A DNA stretch of 64,000 nucleotides from NCBI RefSeq assembly GCF_900114495.1, contig NZ_FOZI01000006.1:1-64000 (forward strand), in the 5' to 3' direction. The number at the start of each line of letters is the position of its first letter. The first letter of the stretch is position 1. The notes beneath the pieces are model-generated. The model was not told where the DNA came from. It made no database searches and saw nothing but the letters and a program-made list of their open reading frames with translations. Source of the stretch: Dyella sp. OK004. GTDB lineage: Bacteria > Pseudomonadota > Gammaproteobacteria > Xanthomonadales > Rhodanobacteraceae. The translations under genes were made by a program, and so were the position numbers. This document shows, in pieces, positions 56,389 through 64,000 of the stretch.

Positions 56389-57409
56389 TGTTACTGTCCT
56401 TCTCCAGCGCCGAGAGCCGGCGCACGTATTCATCCAGGTGCTTGAAACGGGCCGCATTGCGCCGCCACTGGCGGTTGTCCTGCAACGGTACCCCCGAGGA
56501 ATATTCGCCAGGCTCGCGTATCGAGTGCGTGACCAAGCTCTTGGCTGTAATGGTAACCCGGTCGGCCAGTTCGAGATGGCCCAGCACGCCGGCGTTGCCG
56601 CCGATCATGCAATAGCGGCCTATTTTCGCGCTGCCGGCGACGGCGGCGCAGCCAGCCATGGCGGTATGTGCGCCCACATAGACGTTGTGGGCGATCTGGA
56701 TCTGGTTATCCAGCCGCACGTCTTCTTCCAGCACGGTGTCATCCAGCGCACCGCGGTCGATGGTGGTATTGGCGCCGATCTCGCAGTCATCGCCGATGCG
56801 CACACCGCCGAGCTGCGGGAGCTTGATCCAGTGGTCGCGATCGAAAGCGAGGCCGAAGCCGTCGGAGCCGATGACCGCGCCGGGATGCACCAGCACGCGC
56901 TTGCCCAGCGTTACACGGGTCACCAGCGTGACGCGTGCCACCAGTCGCGACTGCGCACCGACAACACAGCCGGTACCGATGATGCAATGCGGACCGAGTA
57001 CGGCACCGTCTTCGATGATGGCATCTTCTTCCACTACGCAGCAGGGACCGATGCTGGCCGTGGGCGACACCTGCGCGCTGGGCGCGACGACGGCGCTGAC
57101 GTGGATACCGGGCGGGGCGGCAGGCAGTCGTTCAAACAGGGCGGCGATCTTTGCGTAGGCCACGTAGGGGTCGGTGGCGACCAGGGCGGCGGCAGGACAG
57201 TCGTCGATGTTCTCCTGACGCAGCACTACAACACCGGCCCTGCAATCGGCCAGTTGCGCGCTGTACTTGCTGTTGGAGAGGAAGCTCAGTTGACTCGGGC
57301 CGGCACCGGCCAGCGTGCCGACGCCATCGATGACGCGTGCGCCATCGCCCTTGAAGGTGAGGCCGAATCGGTCGGCCAGTTCGGCCACGGTGTATTGGAT
57401 CGTGCTCAT
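56381..57409 (-). CDS. lpxD: UDP-3-O-acylglucosamine N-acyltransferase
   Basis: Third acyl transfer step of lipid A. 342 residues. An N-terminal uridine-binding domain (YTVAELADRFGLTFKGDG) is followed by the hexapeptide beta-helix and a C-terminal helix. The catalytic His is in QIAHNVYVGAH. Directly after bamA without a skp gene between them, and after a terminator, so it needs its own promoter (candidate -10 at 57434-57439). Confidence 0.97.
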   Translation of the reverse strand: MSTIQYTVAELADRFGLTFKGDGARVIDGVGTLAGAGPSQLSFLSNSKYSAQLADCRAGVVVLRQENIDDCPAAALVATDPYVAYAKIAALFERLPAAPPGIHVSAVVAPSAQVSPTASIGPCCVVEEDAIIEDGAVLGPHCIIGTGCVVGAQSRLVARVTLVTRVTLGKRVLVHPGAVIGSDGFGLAFDRDHWIKLPQLGGVRIGDDCEIGANTTIDRGALDDTVLEEDVRLDNQIQIAHNVYVGAHTAMAGCAAVAGSAKIGRYCMIGGNAGVLGHLELADRVTITAKSLVTHSIREPGEYSSGVPLQDNRQWRRNAARFKHLDEYVRRLSALEKDSNNE

Positions 57410-57433
57410 GCGGGCTCCGGGACGTTACGGGGC

Positions 57434-57439
57434 ATTGTA
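57434..57439 (-). promoter_or_regulatory. Possible -10 element for lpxD
   Basis: TACAAT on the minus strand (57439-57434), about 25 bases before the lpxD start. The -35 at the matching distance is poor. A promoter is expected here because a terminator lies between bamA and lpxD. Confidence 0.35.
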
Positions 57440-57477
57440 GGGCGCAGGCCCCGGCCACGTCTGTGTTGCGTCAACGG

Positions 57478-57510
57478 ACAAAAGAAAGCGCGGCCGGGCC
57501 GCGCTTTCTC
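57478..57510 (-). terminator. Terminator after bamA
   Basis: Twelve perfect base pairs (57484-57495 with 57499-57510), CGG loop; on the minus strand the stem is followed by TTTTG after TTTC. Separates bamA from lpxD. Confidence 0.8.
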
Positions 57511-57531
57511 GGGTGATGCCTTAGCGCAGGT

Positions 57532-59979
57532 TTAGAACTGGCTGCCGAAGGTGAACTGGATTCGCTCTTCGTAGTGGCGATCTTCTTCCTTGGTCCGGAT
57601 CGGCACGGCAAAGTTGATGATCAGCGGACCGATGGGTGCCTGCCACTGCAGAGAGAGACCGGTGGACGCGCGCAGATCGCTGACCTTGAAGCTTGAATAG
57701 TCCTTGTAGACATTGCCTACGTCGACGAACCAGGACACGCGCGCGGTATTGACGTCCTTGAGGAACGGCAGCGGCAGGAACACCTGGGCCGTGCCCAGCA
57801 CCTTGAACGCGCCACCGACCGGCTGGGCGTAACTGTAGACGCTGTTGTTGCACTGGCCCTTGCTGTCCGGCTGGATCGGCTTGCCGTTCGAGTCGGTGCC
57901 CACGCACAGGCGTGGACCCAGCGTGTTGTCCTGGAAGCCGCGCACGTCGCGCACGCCGCCAGCGTAGTAGTTCTCCCAGAACGGGAAGTCGACGCTTTGG
58001 CCCTTGGTGTAAGTGGTGCCGCCGTCGAAGTCGTACTTCTGACCGTAGGTCTTGCCGTAGCCGACCTGGCCATCCAGGTACAGCACGAAGCCGGCGCCGA
58101 TCGGCCAGTAATGGTTGGCCTCACCGAACAGCTTGTAGTACTGCACGGTAGAGCCGGGCAGGGCGATGTCCGACGTCAGCGAGATCATGCCGCCACGGGT
58201 GGGTGCCCAGTAACCGTTGCGGGTGTCGTGGGTCCAGCCCAGCGTGCCGGTCCAGGAGTGGATCGTCTTGTGGCCGATCGCGTTCTGGTAGTCGATCAGC
58301 ACCTGCGGCGACAGCGGCTGGGTGACGATCTGGCCGGTGCTCAGGTCCTGGGTCTGATAGGTCAGGTTGATCTTGTTGCTGCTCAGGCCCATGCCAACGC
58401 GCACGTTGTCGAAGTCGGTGATCGGCAGGCTGAGGAAGGTCGAGAACGACTTCGTGCTGCTTTCGTAGTTGACGAAGTTGTAGTTGGTGTCGCCGTAATT
58501 GCTCTTGGTATAACCGACGTTGTAACCGATACCCACGCCGTTGTCGGTGAGGTAGGGGTTGAAGTAGTTGGCGCTGATGCTGGTGGTGTAGTCGCTGCGC
58601 TGCGCCGCCACCGAGAAGCTGTCACCGGTGCCGAGGAAGTTGTTCTGCGACACCGAGGCTGACAGGATGATGCCCGAGTACTGCGAGTAGCCCACGCCGA
58701 ACATCAGGCTGCCGGCGGACTGCTCTTCCACCTTCACCGTCAGGTCGACCTGATCCTCGGTGCCGGGTACCAGCTTCTTGTCGATGTCGACTTTCTTGAA
58801 GTAACCCAGCTGCTGCATGCGGATCTTCGAGCGATCGATGGCCGGCTGCGAGAACCAGCTGCCTTCCAGCTGGCGCATCTGGCGGCGCATCACATCGTCT
58901 TCAGTGCGGGTGTTGCCCTGGAACACCACACGGCGCACGTACACGCGCTTGCCCGGCTCGATGAAGAAGGTGAGGTCGACGGTGCGCTTGTCTTTGTCCA
59001 GCTTCGGTACCGGCGTGACCTTGGCGAAGGCGTAGCCGATGCTGGCCAGGATGCTCTTGATGGCATCGGAGCTGGCCTCGATCGCCTTGCGGTTGAAGGT
59101 CTGATCCTTCTTCTGGAACACCAGCTGGCGCAGCGTCTCTTCCGGCAGCACCAGCTCGCCGAGTAGGTGGATGTCGGAAACCGTGTAGATCTCGCCTTCC
59201 TTCACACTGGCAGCGATGTACATCGCGCGCTTGTCGGGAGCGATGGTGACCTGGGTGGAGTCCACACCGAAGTCGGCGTAGCCGCGGTCCATGTAGTACG
59301 ACTGCAGCTTCTCCAAGTCACCGGAAAGCTTTTCGCGCGAGTACTGGTCGTCCTTGGAATACCAGGACATCCAGTTGGAGGTGTCGGACTCGAAGTCCTT
59401 GCGGATCTGCTTGTCGGTAAACGCCTTGTTGCCGACGATGTTGATCTCTTTGATCTTGGCGACCTTGCCTTCGCGGATCTCGATATCGATGGCCACGCGG
59501 TTGCGGTCAAGGTTGGTCACGTGCGGATCGACCGACACGTTGTACTTGCCGCGGTTGTAGTACTGACGGATCAGCTCCTGCTGCACGCGGTCGAGCGAGA
59601 GGCGGTCGAAGGTTTCGCCTTCGGACAGGCCGATCTCCTTCAGGCCCTTGCGCAGGTCGTCTTCCTTGATGTCCTTGTTGCCACGCAGGGCAAGCTTGGC
59701 GATCGACGGACGCTCGATCACCTTGATCACCATGATGTCGCCTTCGCGGTCGATCTCGACGTCGCTGAAGAACTTGGTCTGGTACAGCGCGCGGATGGCA
59801 CGCTGGGCCGCATCATTGGTGAGGCGGTCGCCCTTGTTCACCGGAAGATAGTTGAGCACCGTACCCGCCGAGATGCGGCTGAGGCCGTCAATACGGATAT
59901 CGGAAACGATGAAGGGCTCGAACGCGAGCGCTCTTGCGGAGAGTGAGGCGAGCAGGATCAATGCGGCGATACGCTTCAT
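57532..59979 (-). CDS. bamA: Outer membrane protein assembly factor BamA
   Basis: Catalytic core of the BAM complex that folds beta-barrel proteins into the outer membrane. 815 residues from the ATG at 59979. Signal peptide about 1-20 (MKRIAALILLASLSARALAF), five POTRA domains to about 420, then the 16-strand barrel with GGVRDVRGF and the conserved terminal aromatic (FGSQF). Length is typical. The open frame reaching to 60030 is not used. Confidence 0.97.
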   Translation of the reverse strand: MKRIAALILLASLSARALAFEPFIVSDIRIDGLSRISAGTVLNYLPVNKGDRLTNDAAQRAIRALYQTKFFSDVEIDREGDIMVIKVIERPSIAKLALRGNKDIKEDDLRKGLKEIGLSEGETFDRLSLDRVQQELIRQYYNRGKYNVSVDPHVTNLDRNRVAIDIEIREGKVAKIKEINIVGNKAFTDKQIRKDFESDTSNWMSWYSKDDQYSREKLSGDLEKLQSYYMDRGYADFGVDSTQVTIAPDKRAMYIAASVKEGEIYTVSDIHLLGELVLPEETLRQLVFQKKDQTFNRKAIEASSDAIKSILASIGYAFAKVTPVPKLDKDKRTVDLTFFIEPGKRVYVRRVVFQGNTRTEDDVMRRQMRQLEGSWFSQPAIDRSKIRMQQLGYFKKVDIDKKLVPGTEDQVDLTVKVEEQSAGSLMFGVGYSQYSGIILSASVSQNNFLGTGDSFSVAAQRSDYTTSISANYFNPYLTDNGVGIGYNVGYTKSNYGDTNYNFVNYESSTKSFSTFLSLPITDFDNVRVGMGLSSNKINLTYQTQDLSTGQIVTQPLSPQVLIDYQNAIGHKTIHSWTGTLGWTHDTRNGYWAPTRGGMISLTSDIALPGSTVQYYKLFGEANHYWPIGAGFVLYLDGQVGYGKTYGQKYDFDGGTTYTKGQSVDFPFWENYYAGGVRDVRGFQDNTLGPRLCVGTDSNGKPIQPDSKGQCNNSVYSYAQPVGGAFKVLGTAQVFLPLPFLKDVNTARVSWFVDVGNVYKDYSSFKVSDLRASTGLSLQWQAPIGPLIINFAVPIRTKEEDRHYEERIQFTFGSQF

Positions 59980-59995
59980 CGTCGATTCCGTTGTT

Positions 59996-60202
59996 TTATT
60001 CCGACAGGGCGGCCGTGGTGGCCACCCCAAGCAAAGAGTGAGGCTGGGAAATTCCCTGCCTCAAAGAAGTAACCGTACCCGCCAGGGGTGCAGCCGAAGA
60101 CATTTCAACGCGCTGCACCGCGACCGGGGCGACAGCCTGTGTCACCACCGCATCACAGCGGATCCACCGTTCCCCGACGCTGGCGTTGGGCGCACACGTC
60201 AC
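59996..60202 (-). CDS. Possible small protein between rseP and bamA
   Basis: 68 codons from a GTG overlapping the rseP stop (GTGA), ending 16 bases before bamA, so the frame fills the gap. There is no family match, no signal or membrane segment, and amino acid use (Val/Ala/Ser) is ordinary for shadow frames in GC-rich DNA. Kept only because of the coupled start and the exact fit; it may be non-coding. Confidence 0.2.
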   Translation of the reverse strand: MTCAPNASVGERWIRCDAVVTQAVAPVAVQRVEMSSAAPLAGTVTSLRQGISQPHSLLGVATTAALSE

Positions 60203-61545
60203 AAGGGCAGAGCGCGATGGATGTCGTTGTAGAACGCCAGACCCATCAGGGTGAACAGCAATGCCAGGCCGATGTATTGCCCGGCCATCATTGCGCGCTC
60301 ACTCAACGGGCTGCCTTTGACCAACTCAATAAGGTAATACAGCAGGTGACCCCCGTCCAAGACGGGAATCGGCAGCAAGTTCAATACAGCCAGGCTGAGC
60401 GAGACCATGGCCAGGAAGTTGAGGAACCAGCCCAGTCCCATGTTTGCCGACGCGTTGGCGACCTGGGCGATGCCGATCACCCCGGACAGGTTCTTGGTTG
60501 AGGCCTGTCCGCTGAGCATCTTGCCGATCAGGTTGAACGTCTGGGCCGTGCCATTCCAGGTGGCCTGCAGCGAGGCGCCGATCGCCTTGAGCGGCCCGTA
60601 CCGGAGCACCGCGGGCTCACGCTCGTAGGCGGCCACGCCGATAACCCAGTTGGTGGGCTGGCCTTCCAGGGATTCCATCCGCGCCGTGACCGTCAGCGGC
60701 AAGGTCTTGCCATCGCGGTTGACCACCATGCTCAGCGTGGGGGACTTGGCTGCTTCCTGGGGAATCAGTCGCTGGAAGTCGGGGTAATCCGCGACGTTCT
60801 GCCCGTTCACGCTAAGGATGCGGTCACCGCTCTTCATGCCGGCCGCTGCTGCTGGCTTGCCGGGCAAGACGGTCGCGGCAATCGCGGGCAGGGGAGCAAG
60901 TTTCAGGCCCAGCTTGTCCAGATACTGGCCGACGTCCTGGCCGGCAGGCAGCAGGTTGAGCGGAAGCACCACATTGCGCTCGGTGCCGTCGGTGCCGCGC
61001 ACCTGCATGGCTAGCGGCTCGCGACCCAGCGTGGCATTGACCACGGCGTCCATCGAGTCGCTCCACGTGGTCATCGGCCTGCCGTCGATGCTGAGGATGC
61101 GGTCACCGGCGTGGATACCGGCTTCCGCCGCCAAGCTCTGCGGCGCGGCGGCGACGATCGGGGCCATGTCCGGACGGCCCACCACAAACATCAGCCAGAA
61201 TGCGGCGATGGTGAAGATGAAATTGAAGCCGGGGCCGGCCGCGACGATGGCGATACGCTGCCATACCGGCTTGCCGGTGAATTCCTGACCGCGATCGGCC
61301 GGATCGACGTCGCCCTCGCGGGCATCCAGCATTTTTACGTAACCACCGAGCGGAATCGCAGCAATCTGGTACTCGGTGCCGTCGCGGCCCACACGCTTCC
61401 AGATCGCCTTGCCGAAGCCCACGGAGAAGCGCAGCACCTTCACACCACAGCGGCGGGCGACCCAGTAGTGGCCGAATTCGTGAAAGGTCACCAGCACGCC
61501 GAGCGTGACAAGTAACCAGAACACGGAGCCGAAGAAAGGATTCAT
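60199..61545 (-). CDS. rseP: Intramembrane zinc metalloprotease RseP
   Basis: Site-2 protease that cleaves the anti-sigma factor RseA to release sigma E, and clears signal peptides. 448 residues. The zinc motif is HEFGH (22-26), with the second motif LDGGHLLYY near the C terminus. Two PDZ domains lie between, the second around GMKSGDRILSVNG. Four helices. Adjacent to bamA, as in E. coli. Confidence 0.96.
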   Translation of the reverse strand: MNPFFGSVFWLLVTLGVLVTFHEFGHYWVARRCGVKVLRFSVGFGKAIWKRVGRDGTEYQIAAIPLGGYVKMLDAREGDVDPADRGQEFTGKPVWQRIAIVAAGPGFNFIFTIAAFWLMFVVGRPDMAPIVAAAPQSLAAEAGIHAGDRILSIDGRPMTTWSDSMDAVVNATLGREPLAMQVRGTDGTERNVVLPLNLLPAGQDVGQYLDKLGLKLAPLPAIAATVLPGKPAAAAGMKSGDRILSVNGQNVADYPDFQRLIPQEAAKSPTLSMVVNRDGKTLPLTVTARMESLEGQPTNWVIGVAAYEREPAVLRYGPLKAIGASLQATWNGTAQTFNLIGKMLSGQASTKNLSGVIGIAQVANASANMGLGWFLNFLAMVSLSLAVLNLLPIPVLDGGHLLYYLIELVKGSPLSERAMMAGQYIGLALLFTLMGLAFYNDIHRALPL

Positions 61546-61558
61546 CTGTAAGAGCTTA

Positions 61559-62743
61559 TCAGCATGCGTTGCGTAGGATGCGCCGGGCGGCCTCGCGGGC
61601 TGTCCGGTCGCGTTCAGTCAGGGACTGGACATCGACCACGGCTTGCGGCGGCAGTTCCGTAAGTACGCTCTCGACGACGTCAGCGATCGACAGGAACGGC
61701 AGCGCGCCGGTCAGAAAGGCCTCCACCGCCACCTCGTTCGCCGCATTCAGGATCGCCGGGGCATCGCCACCCGCGCGCAGCGCCTGGAAGGCCAGCGCGA
61801 GGCAGCGGAAGGTGGACAGATCCGGCGCCTCGAAATGCAGCGCTGCGTGAGCGGCCAGGTCCAGCGGCGCGACGCCGGCATCGACGCGCTCCGGCCACGC
61901 CAGCGCATGGGCGATGGCGGTGCGCATGTCGGGGTTGCCGAGCTGGGCTAGCACCGAGCCATCGACGTATTCGACCAGCGAATGCACTAGGCTCTGTGGG
62001 TGCACCAGCACCTCGATCGTCTCGGCTGGGGCGTTGAACAAATGGTGCGCCTCGATGACCTCGAGACCCTTGTTCATCAGGGTGGCCGAGTCCACCGAAA
62101 TTTTGCGGCCCATCACCCAGTTCGGGTGCTTGCAGGCCTGATCCGGGGTGATGGCTGACAGCTCGGCACGTGTGCGGCCACGAAACGGGCCGCCGGAGGC
62201 CGTAAGGATCAGCCGGCGCACACCGCTCTTGCCAAGATCCGGGCGACCGCCTGGCAGGCACTGGAAGATCGCGTTGTGCTCCGAGTCCACCGGAATCAGC
62301 TCGCCGCCGCCCTCCTGCAGTGCGGCCAGCAGCAACGGCCCGGCCATCACGATGGATTCCTTGTTGGCCAGCAGCAGTCGCTTGCCACTGCGCGCGGCGG
62401 CGAGGGTGGAATCCAGGCCGGCGGCGCCAACGATGGCGGCGACCACGGTGTCGCAAAGGTCTCCGGAGACAGCTGCGGTGATTGCGTCATGGCCGGCAGC
62501 CGCGTCGCAACGGACACCAGCGGCGGCCAGCTTCCGGCCCAGCTCGCCCTCCAGCGTCGAATCGCCGATCACGGCCAGGGCCGGGCGATGCTGCACGCAC
62601 AGCGCCACGAGTGCATCGACCTGACGGTGCGCGGTAAGCACGCTAGCGCGGAAGCGCTCGGGATGCCTCGCAATCACGTTGAGCGTGTTGCCGCCGATGG
62701 AGCCGGTGGCACCGAGCACAGCGATGTGGCGGATCGAACTCAT
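61559..62743 (-). CDS. dxr: 1-deoxy-D-xylulose 5-phosphate reductoisomerase
   Basis: First committed step of the non-mevalonate isoprenoid pathway. 394 residues. The NADPH loop is GATGSIG (11-17), and NKESIVMAG is the signature stretch of the middle part. The metal-site residues in [11 protein letters not shown] are present, with the flexible loop [21 protein letters not shown] (split by the active-site Ser). The start overlaps cdsA as ATGA. Confidence 0.97.
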   Translation of the reverse strand: MSSIRHIAVLGATGSIGGNTLNVIARHPERFRASVLTAHRQVDALVALCVQHRPALAVIGDSTLEGELGRKLAAAGVRCDAAAGHDAITAAVSGDLCDTVVAAIVGAAGLDSTLAAARSGKRLLLANKESIVMAGPLLLAALQEGGGELIPVDSEHNAIFQCLPGGRPDLGKSGVRRLILTASGGPFRGRTRAELSAITPDQACKHPNWVMGRKISVDSATLMNKGLEVIEAHHLFNAPAETIEVLVHPQSLVHSLVEYVDGSVLAQLGNPDMRTAIAHALAWPERVDAGVAPLDLAAHAALHFEAPDLSTFRCLALAFQALRAGGDAPAILNAANEVAVEAFLTGALPFLSIADVVESVLTELPPQAVVDVQSLTERDRTAREAARRILRNAC

Positions 62744-63558
62744 AGGCCGAGTAGCAGCTTGCCTGCGGCAAATACGGGCAGGGCGGCGAACACACTGTCG
62801 AGCCGGTCCATCAGGCCGCCGTGGCCGGGGAACAGATTGCCGGAATCCTTCACTGCGGCGTGGCGCTTCATCAGGCTTTCCAGCAGGTCGCCAATGATCG
62901 AGGCAACCACGGTAACGGCAGAAAGCAGGATCAGCCCCACCAACTGGCTGCCGTGAACATCAAGCAGCGAGCCGCCTACGCCGGCCACCAGTGCACCGCC
63001 GACGAAAGCGCCATAAACACCCGCCCAGGTCTTGCCCGGACTGATCGTAGGGGCGAGCTTGCGCTTGCCGAACAAGCGCCCGCTGAAATAAGCGCCGATG
63101 TCAGCTGCCCACACAATACCCAGCGCCAGGAACATCCACCAATGTCCGTGCGACTGTCCCTGGTGCAGGGTAATCGCGCCAACCCACGCCGGCACAATAA
63201 CCAAGGCACCGGCCCCCAGCTTGAACAGCTGATTCTCACGTGTCGGTGCAGCACCAAAGGCGAAATGGCGCAGCCACTGGCAAACCGCGATCCACCATGC
63301 CACGCCGACACCCAGCAGTATCGGCCACAGCACGCTATCGCGGGTCCACCACAGCAGGGCGAACACCACCGCCGCCGCGACCAGCAGCGCCACGCGCACC
63401 GGGTAATTACTGATGCCGGACAGGCGCATCCATTCCCACAGTGCGGCCAGAAAGGCGATCGCCACGATCAGTGCGAACACAGTGGTCGGCGACCACAGGA
63501 TCAGCAGGATCACAAGCGGCGCGAGCAGCAGTGCGGTGAGGGTGCGCTGGAGCAGCAT
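62740..63558 (-). CDS. cdsA: Phosphatidate cytidylyltransferase
   Basis: Makes CDP-diacylglycerol, the precursor of all phospholipids. 272 residues from the ATG at 63558, with about eight helices. The C-terminal signature [19 protein letters not shown] is complete. The upstream part of the open frame (to 63714) overlaps uppS and is not used. Confidence 0.95.
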   Translation of the reverse strand: MLLQRTLTALLLAPLVILLILWSPTTVFALIVAIAFLAALWEWMRLSGISNYPVRVALLVAAAVVFALLWWTRDSVLWPILLGVGVAWWIAVCQWLRHFAFGAAPTRENQLFKLGAGALVIVPAWVGAITLHQGQSHGHWWMFLALGIVWAADIGAYFSGRLFGKRKLAPTISPGKTWAGVYGAFVGGALVAGVGGSLLDVHGSQLVGLILLSAVTVVASIIGDLLESLMKRHAAVKDSGNLFPGHGGLMDRLDSVFAALPVFAAGKLLLGL

Positions 63559-63571
63559 GCGGGTCCTTGGG

Positions 63572-64000
63572 TTACGCCTTGACGTGGGCGACCTGGTCGC
63601 CGGTGCGTCCGAAGCGGCGCTCGCGGCGGGCGTATTCCTCGATCGCCTGCTGCAGGCAGCTCTGATCAAAGTCTGGCCACAGGGTGTCGGTAAAATAGAG
63701 TTCGGCGTAAGCAACCTGCCATAGCAGGAAATTGCTGATGCGCAACTCGCCGCCAGTGCGAATGAACAGATCCAGTGGCGGCAGCTCGGCCAGACTCATC
63801 CAGTGGCCAAGCAGTTTTTCGTCGATTTCGTCGGCGCGAAATTCGCCGCGCGCCACCGATTCCGCAGCCTTGCGCGTTGCCTGCACGATGTCCCAGCGGC
63901 CGCCGTAATTCACCGCCACGTTCAGATGTAGCTTGTCGTTGCCGGCGGTATGCGCCATGGCCTGGTTCATACGCTGGCGCAGCGGGCCATCAAAAGCGCT
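63572..64000 (-). CDS. uppS: Undecaprenyl diphosphate synthase (3' part)
   Basis: Makes the C55 lipid carrier for peptidoglycan and O-antigen. The gene runs off the end of the window; the start and N-terminal active site (the catalytic Asp) lie beyond 64000. The visible 142 residues include NVAVNYGGRWDIVQATR, IRTGGELRISNFLLWQ and YAELYFTDTLWPDF, which bind the pyrophosphate and form the dimer interface. Thirteen bases before cdsA. Confidence 0.97.
   Translation of the reverse strand, partial: SAFDGPLRQRMNQAMAHTAGNDKLHLNVAVNYGGRWDIVQATRKAAESVARGEFRADEIDEKLLGHWMSLAELPPLDLFIRTGGELRISNFLLWQVAYAELYFTDTLWPDFDQSCLQQAIEEYARRERRFGRTGDQVAHVKA

Overview
The window is high-GC, densely packed gammaproteobacterial chromosome. 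Gene content and order point to Xanthomonadales, most likely Rhodanobacteraceae (Dyella / Rhodanobacter / Frateuria type). The evidence is one contiguous str-S10-spc-alpha ribosomal superoperon with no rpmJ behind secY, an rng-yhdP-tldD block, a class II DAHP synthase, and a uppS-cdsA-dxr-rseP-bamA-lpxD-fabZ-lpxA-lpxB-rnhB-dnaE-accA envelope cluster. The genus is inferred from content, not from a marker comparison.

Layout. 1-15.6 kb (+): tuf, then 25 genes from rpsJ to rplQ, including secY and rpoA. The larger gaps in this run (before rpsJ, rpsN/rpsH, rplR/rpsE, secY/rpsM, rpoA/rplQ) hold sets of short perfect hairpins without U-tracts, some with promoter-like hexamers. 15.7-25.3 kb is a mixed region: dsbB and a class II DAHP synthase (+), a secreted amidase (-), two c-type cytochrome genes (+), a four-gene minus-strand operon (PP-loop ATPase, Mug-type DNA glycosylase, GFA-fold protein, AlkZ-like HTH_42 protein) and an MscS channel (+). 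25.4-27.5 kb (-): an OmpR/EnvZ-type two-component pair. It is followed by a 288-bp nested palindromic element just before rng.

27.9-40 kb: rng, yhdP, a membrane fatty-acid-hydroxylase/sterol-desaturase protein, tldD, yjgA (darP), a DUF1653 protein, pmbA (tldE), a DUF4870 membrane protein, ispA and xseB. 40.2-44 kb (-): an exported His/Asp/Arg-rich protein, tilS, a NYN-LOTUS protein and an exported beta-propeller. 44.3-49.4 kb (-): a VOC-fold protein, accA and dnaE. 49.5-53.3 kb: a membrane diguanylate cyclase (-), an APC amino-acid permease (+) and a sparsely coding stretch with one plausible small gene. 53.3-64 kb (-): rnhB, lpxB, lpxA, fabZ, lpxD, bamA, rseP, dxr, cdsA and the 3' part of uppS.

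Most of the window is core machinery: translation and secretion (ribosomal proteins, EF-Tu, SecY), transcription (RpoA), replication (DnaE, RNase HII), RNA processing (RNase G, TilS), isoprenoid and undecaprenyl supply (Dxr, IspA, UppS), phospholipid and fatty-acid synthesis (CdsA, AccA, FabZ), lipid A synthesis (LpxA/B/D) and outer-membrane assembly (BamA, RseP, YhdP). No CRISPR array, tRNA or rRNA gene, prophage or insertion sequence was seen. The least ordinary items are the DNA-repair-like four-gene operon at 21.5-24.2 kb, the nested palindrome before rng, the hairpin series inside the ribosomal superoperon, and two REP-like palindromes at 36.0 and 45.7 kb.
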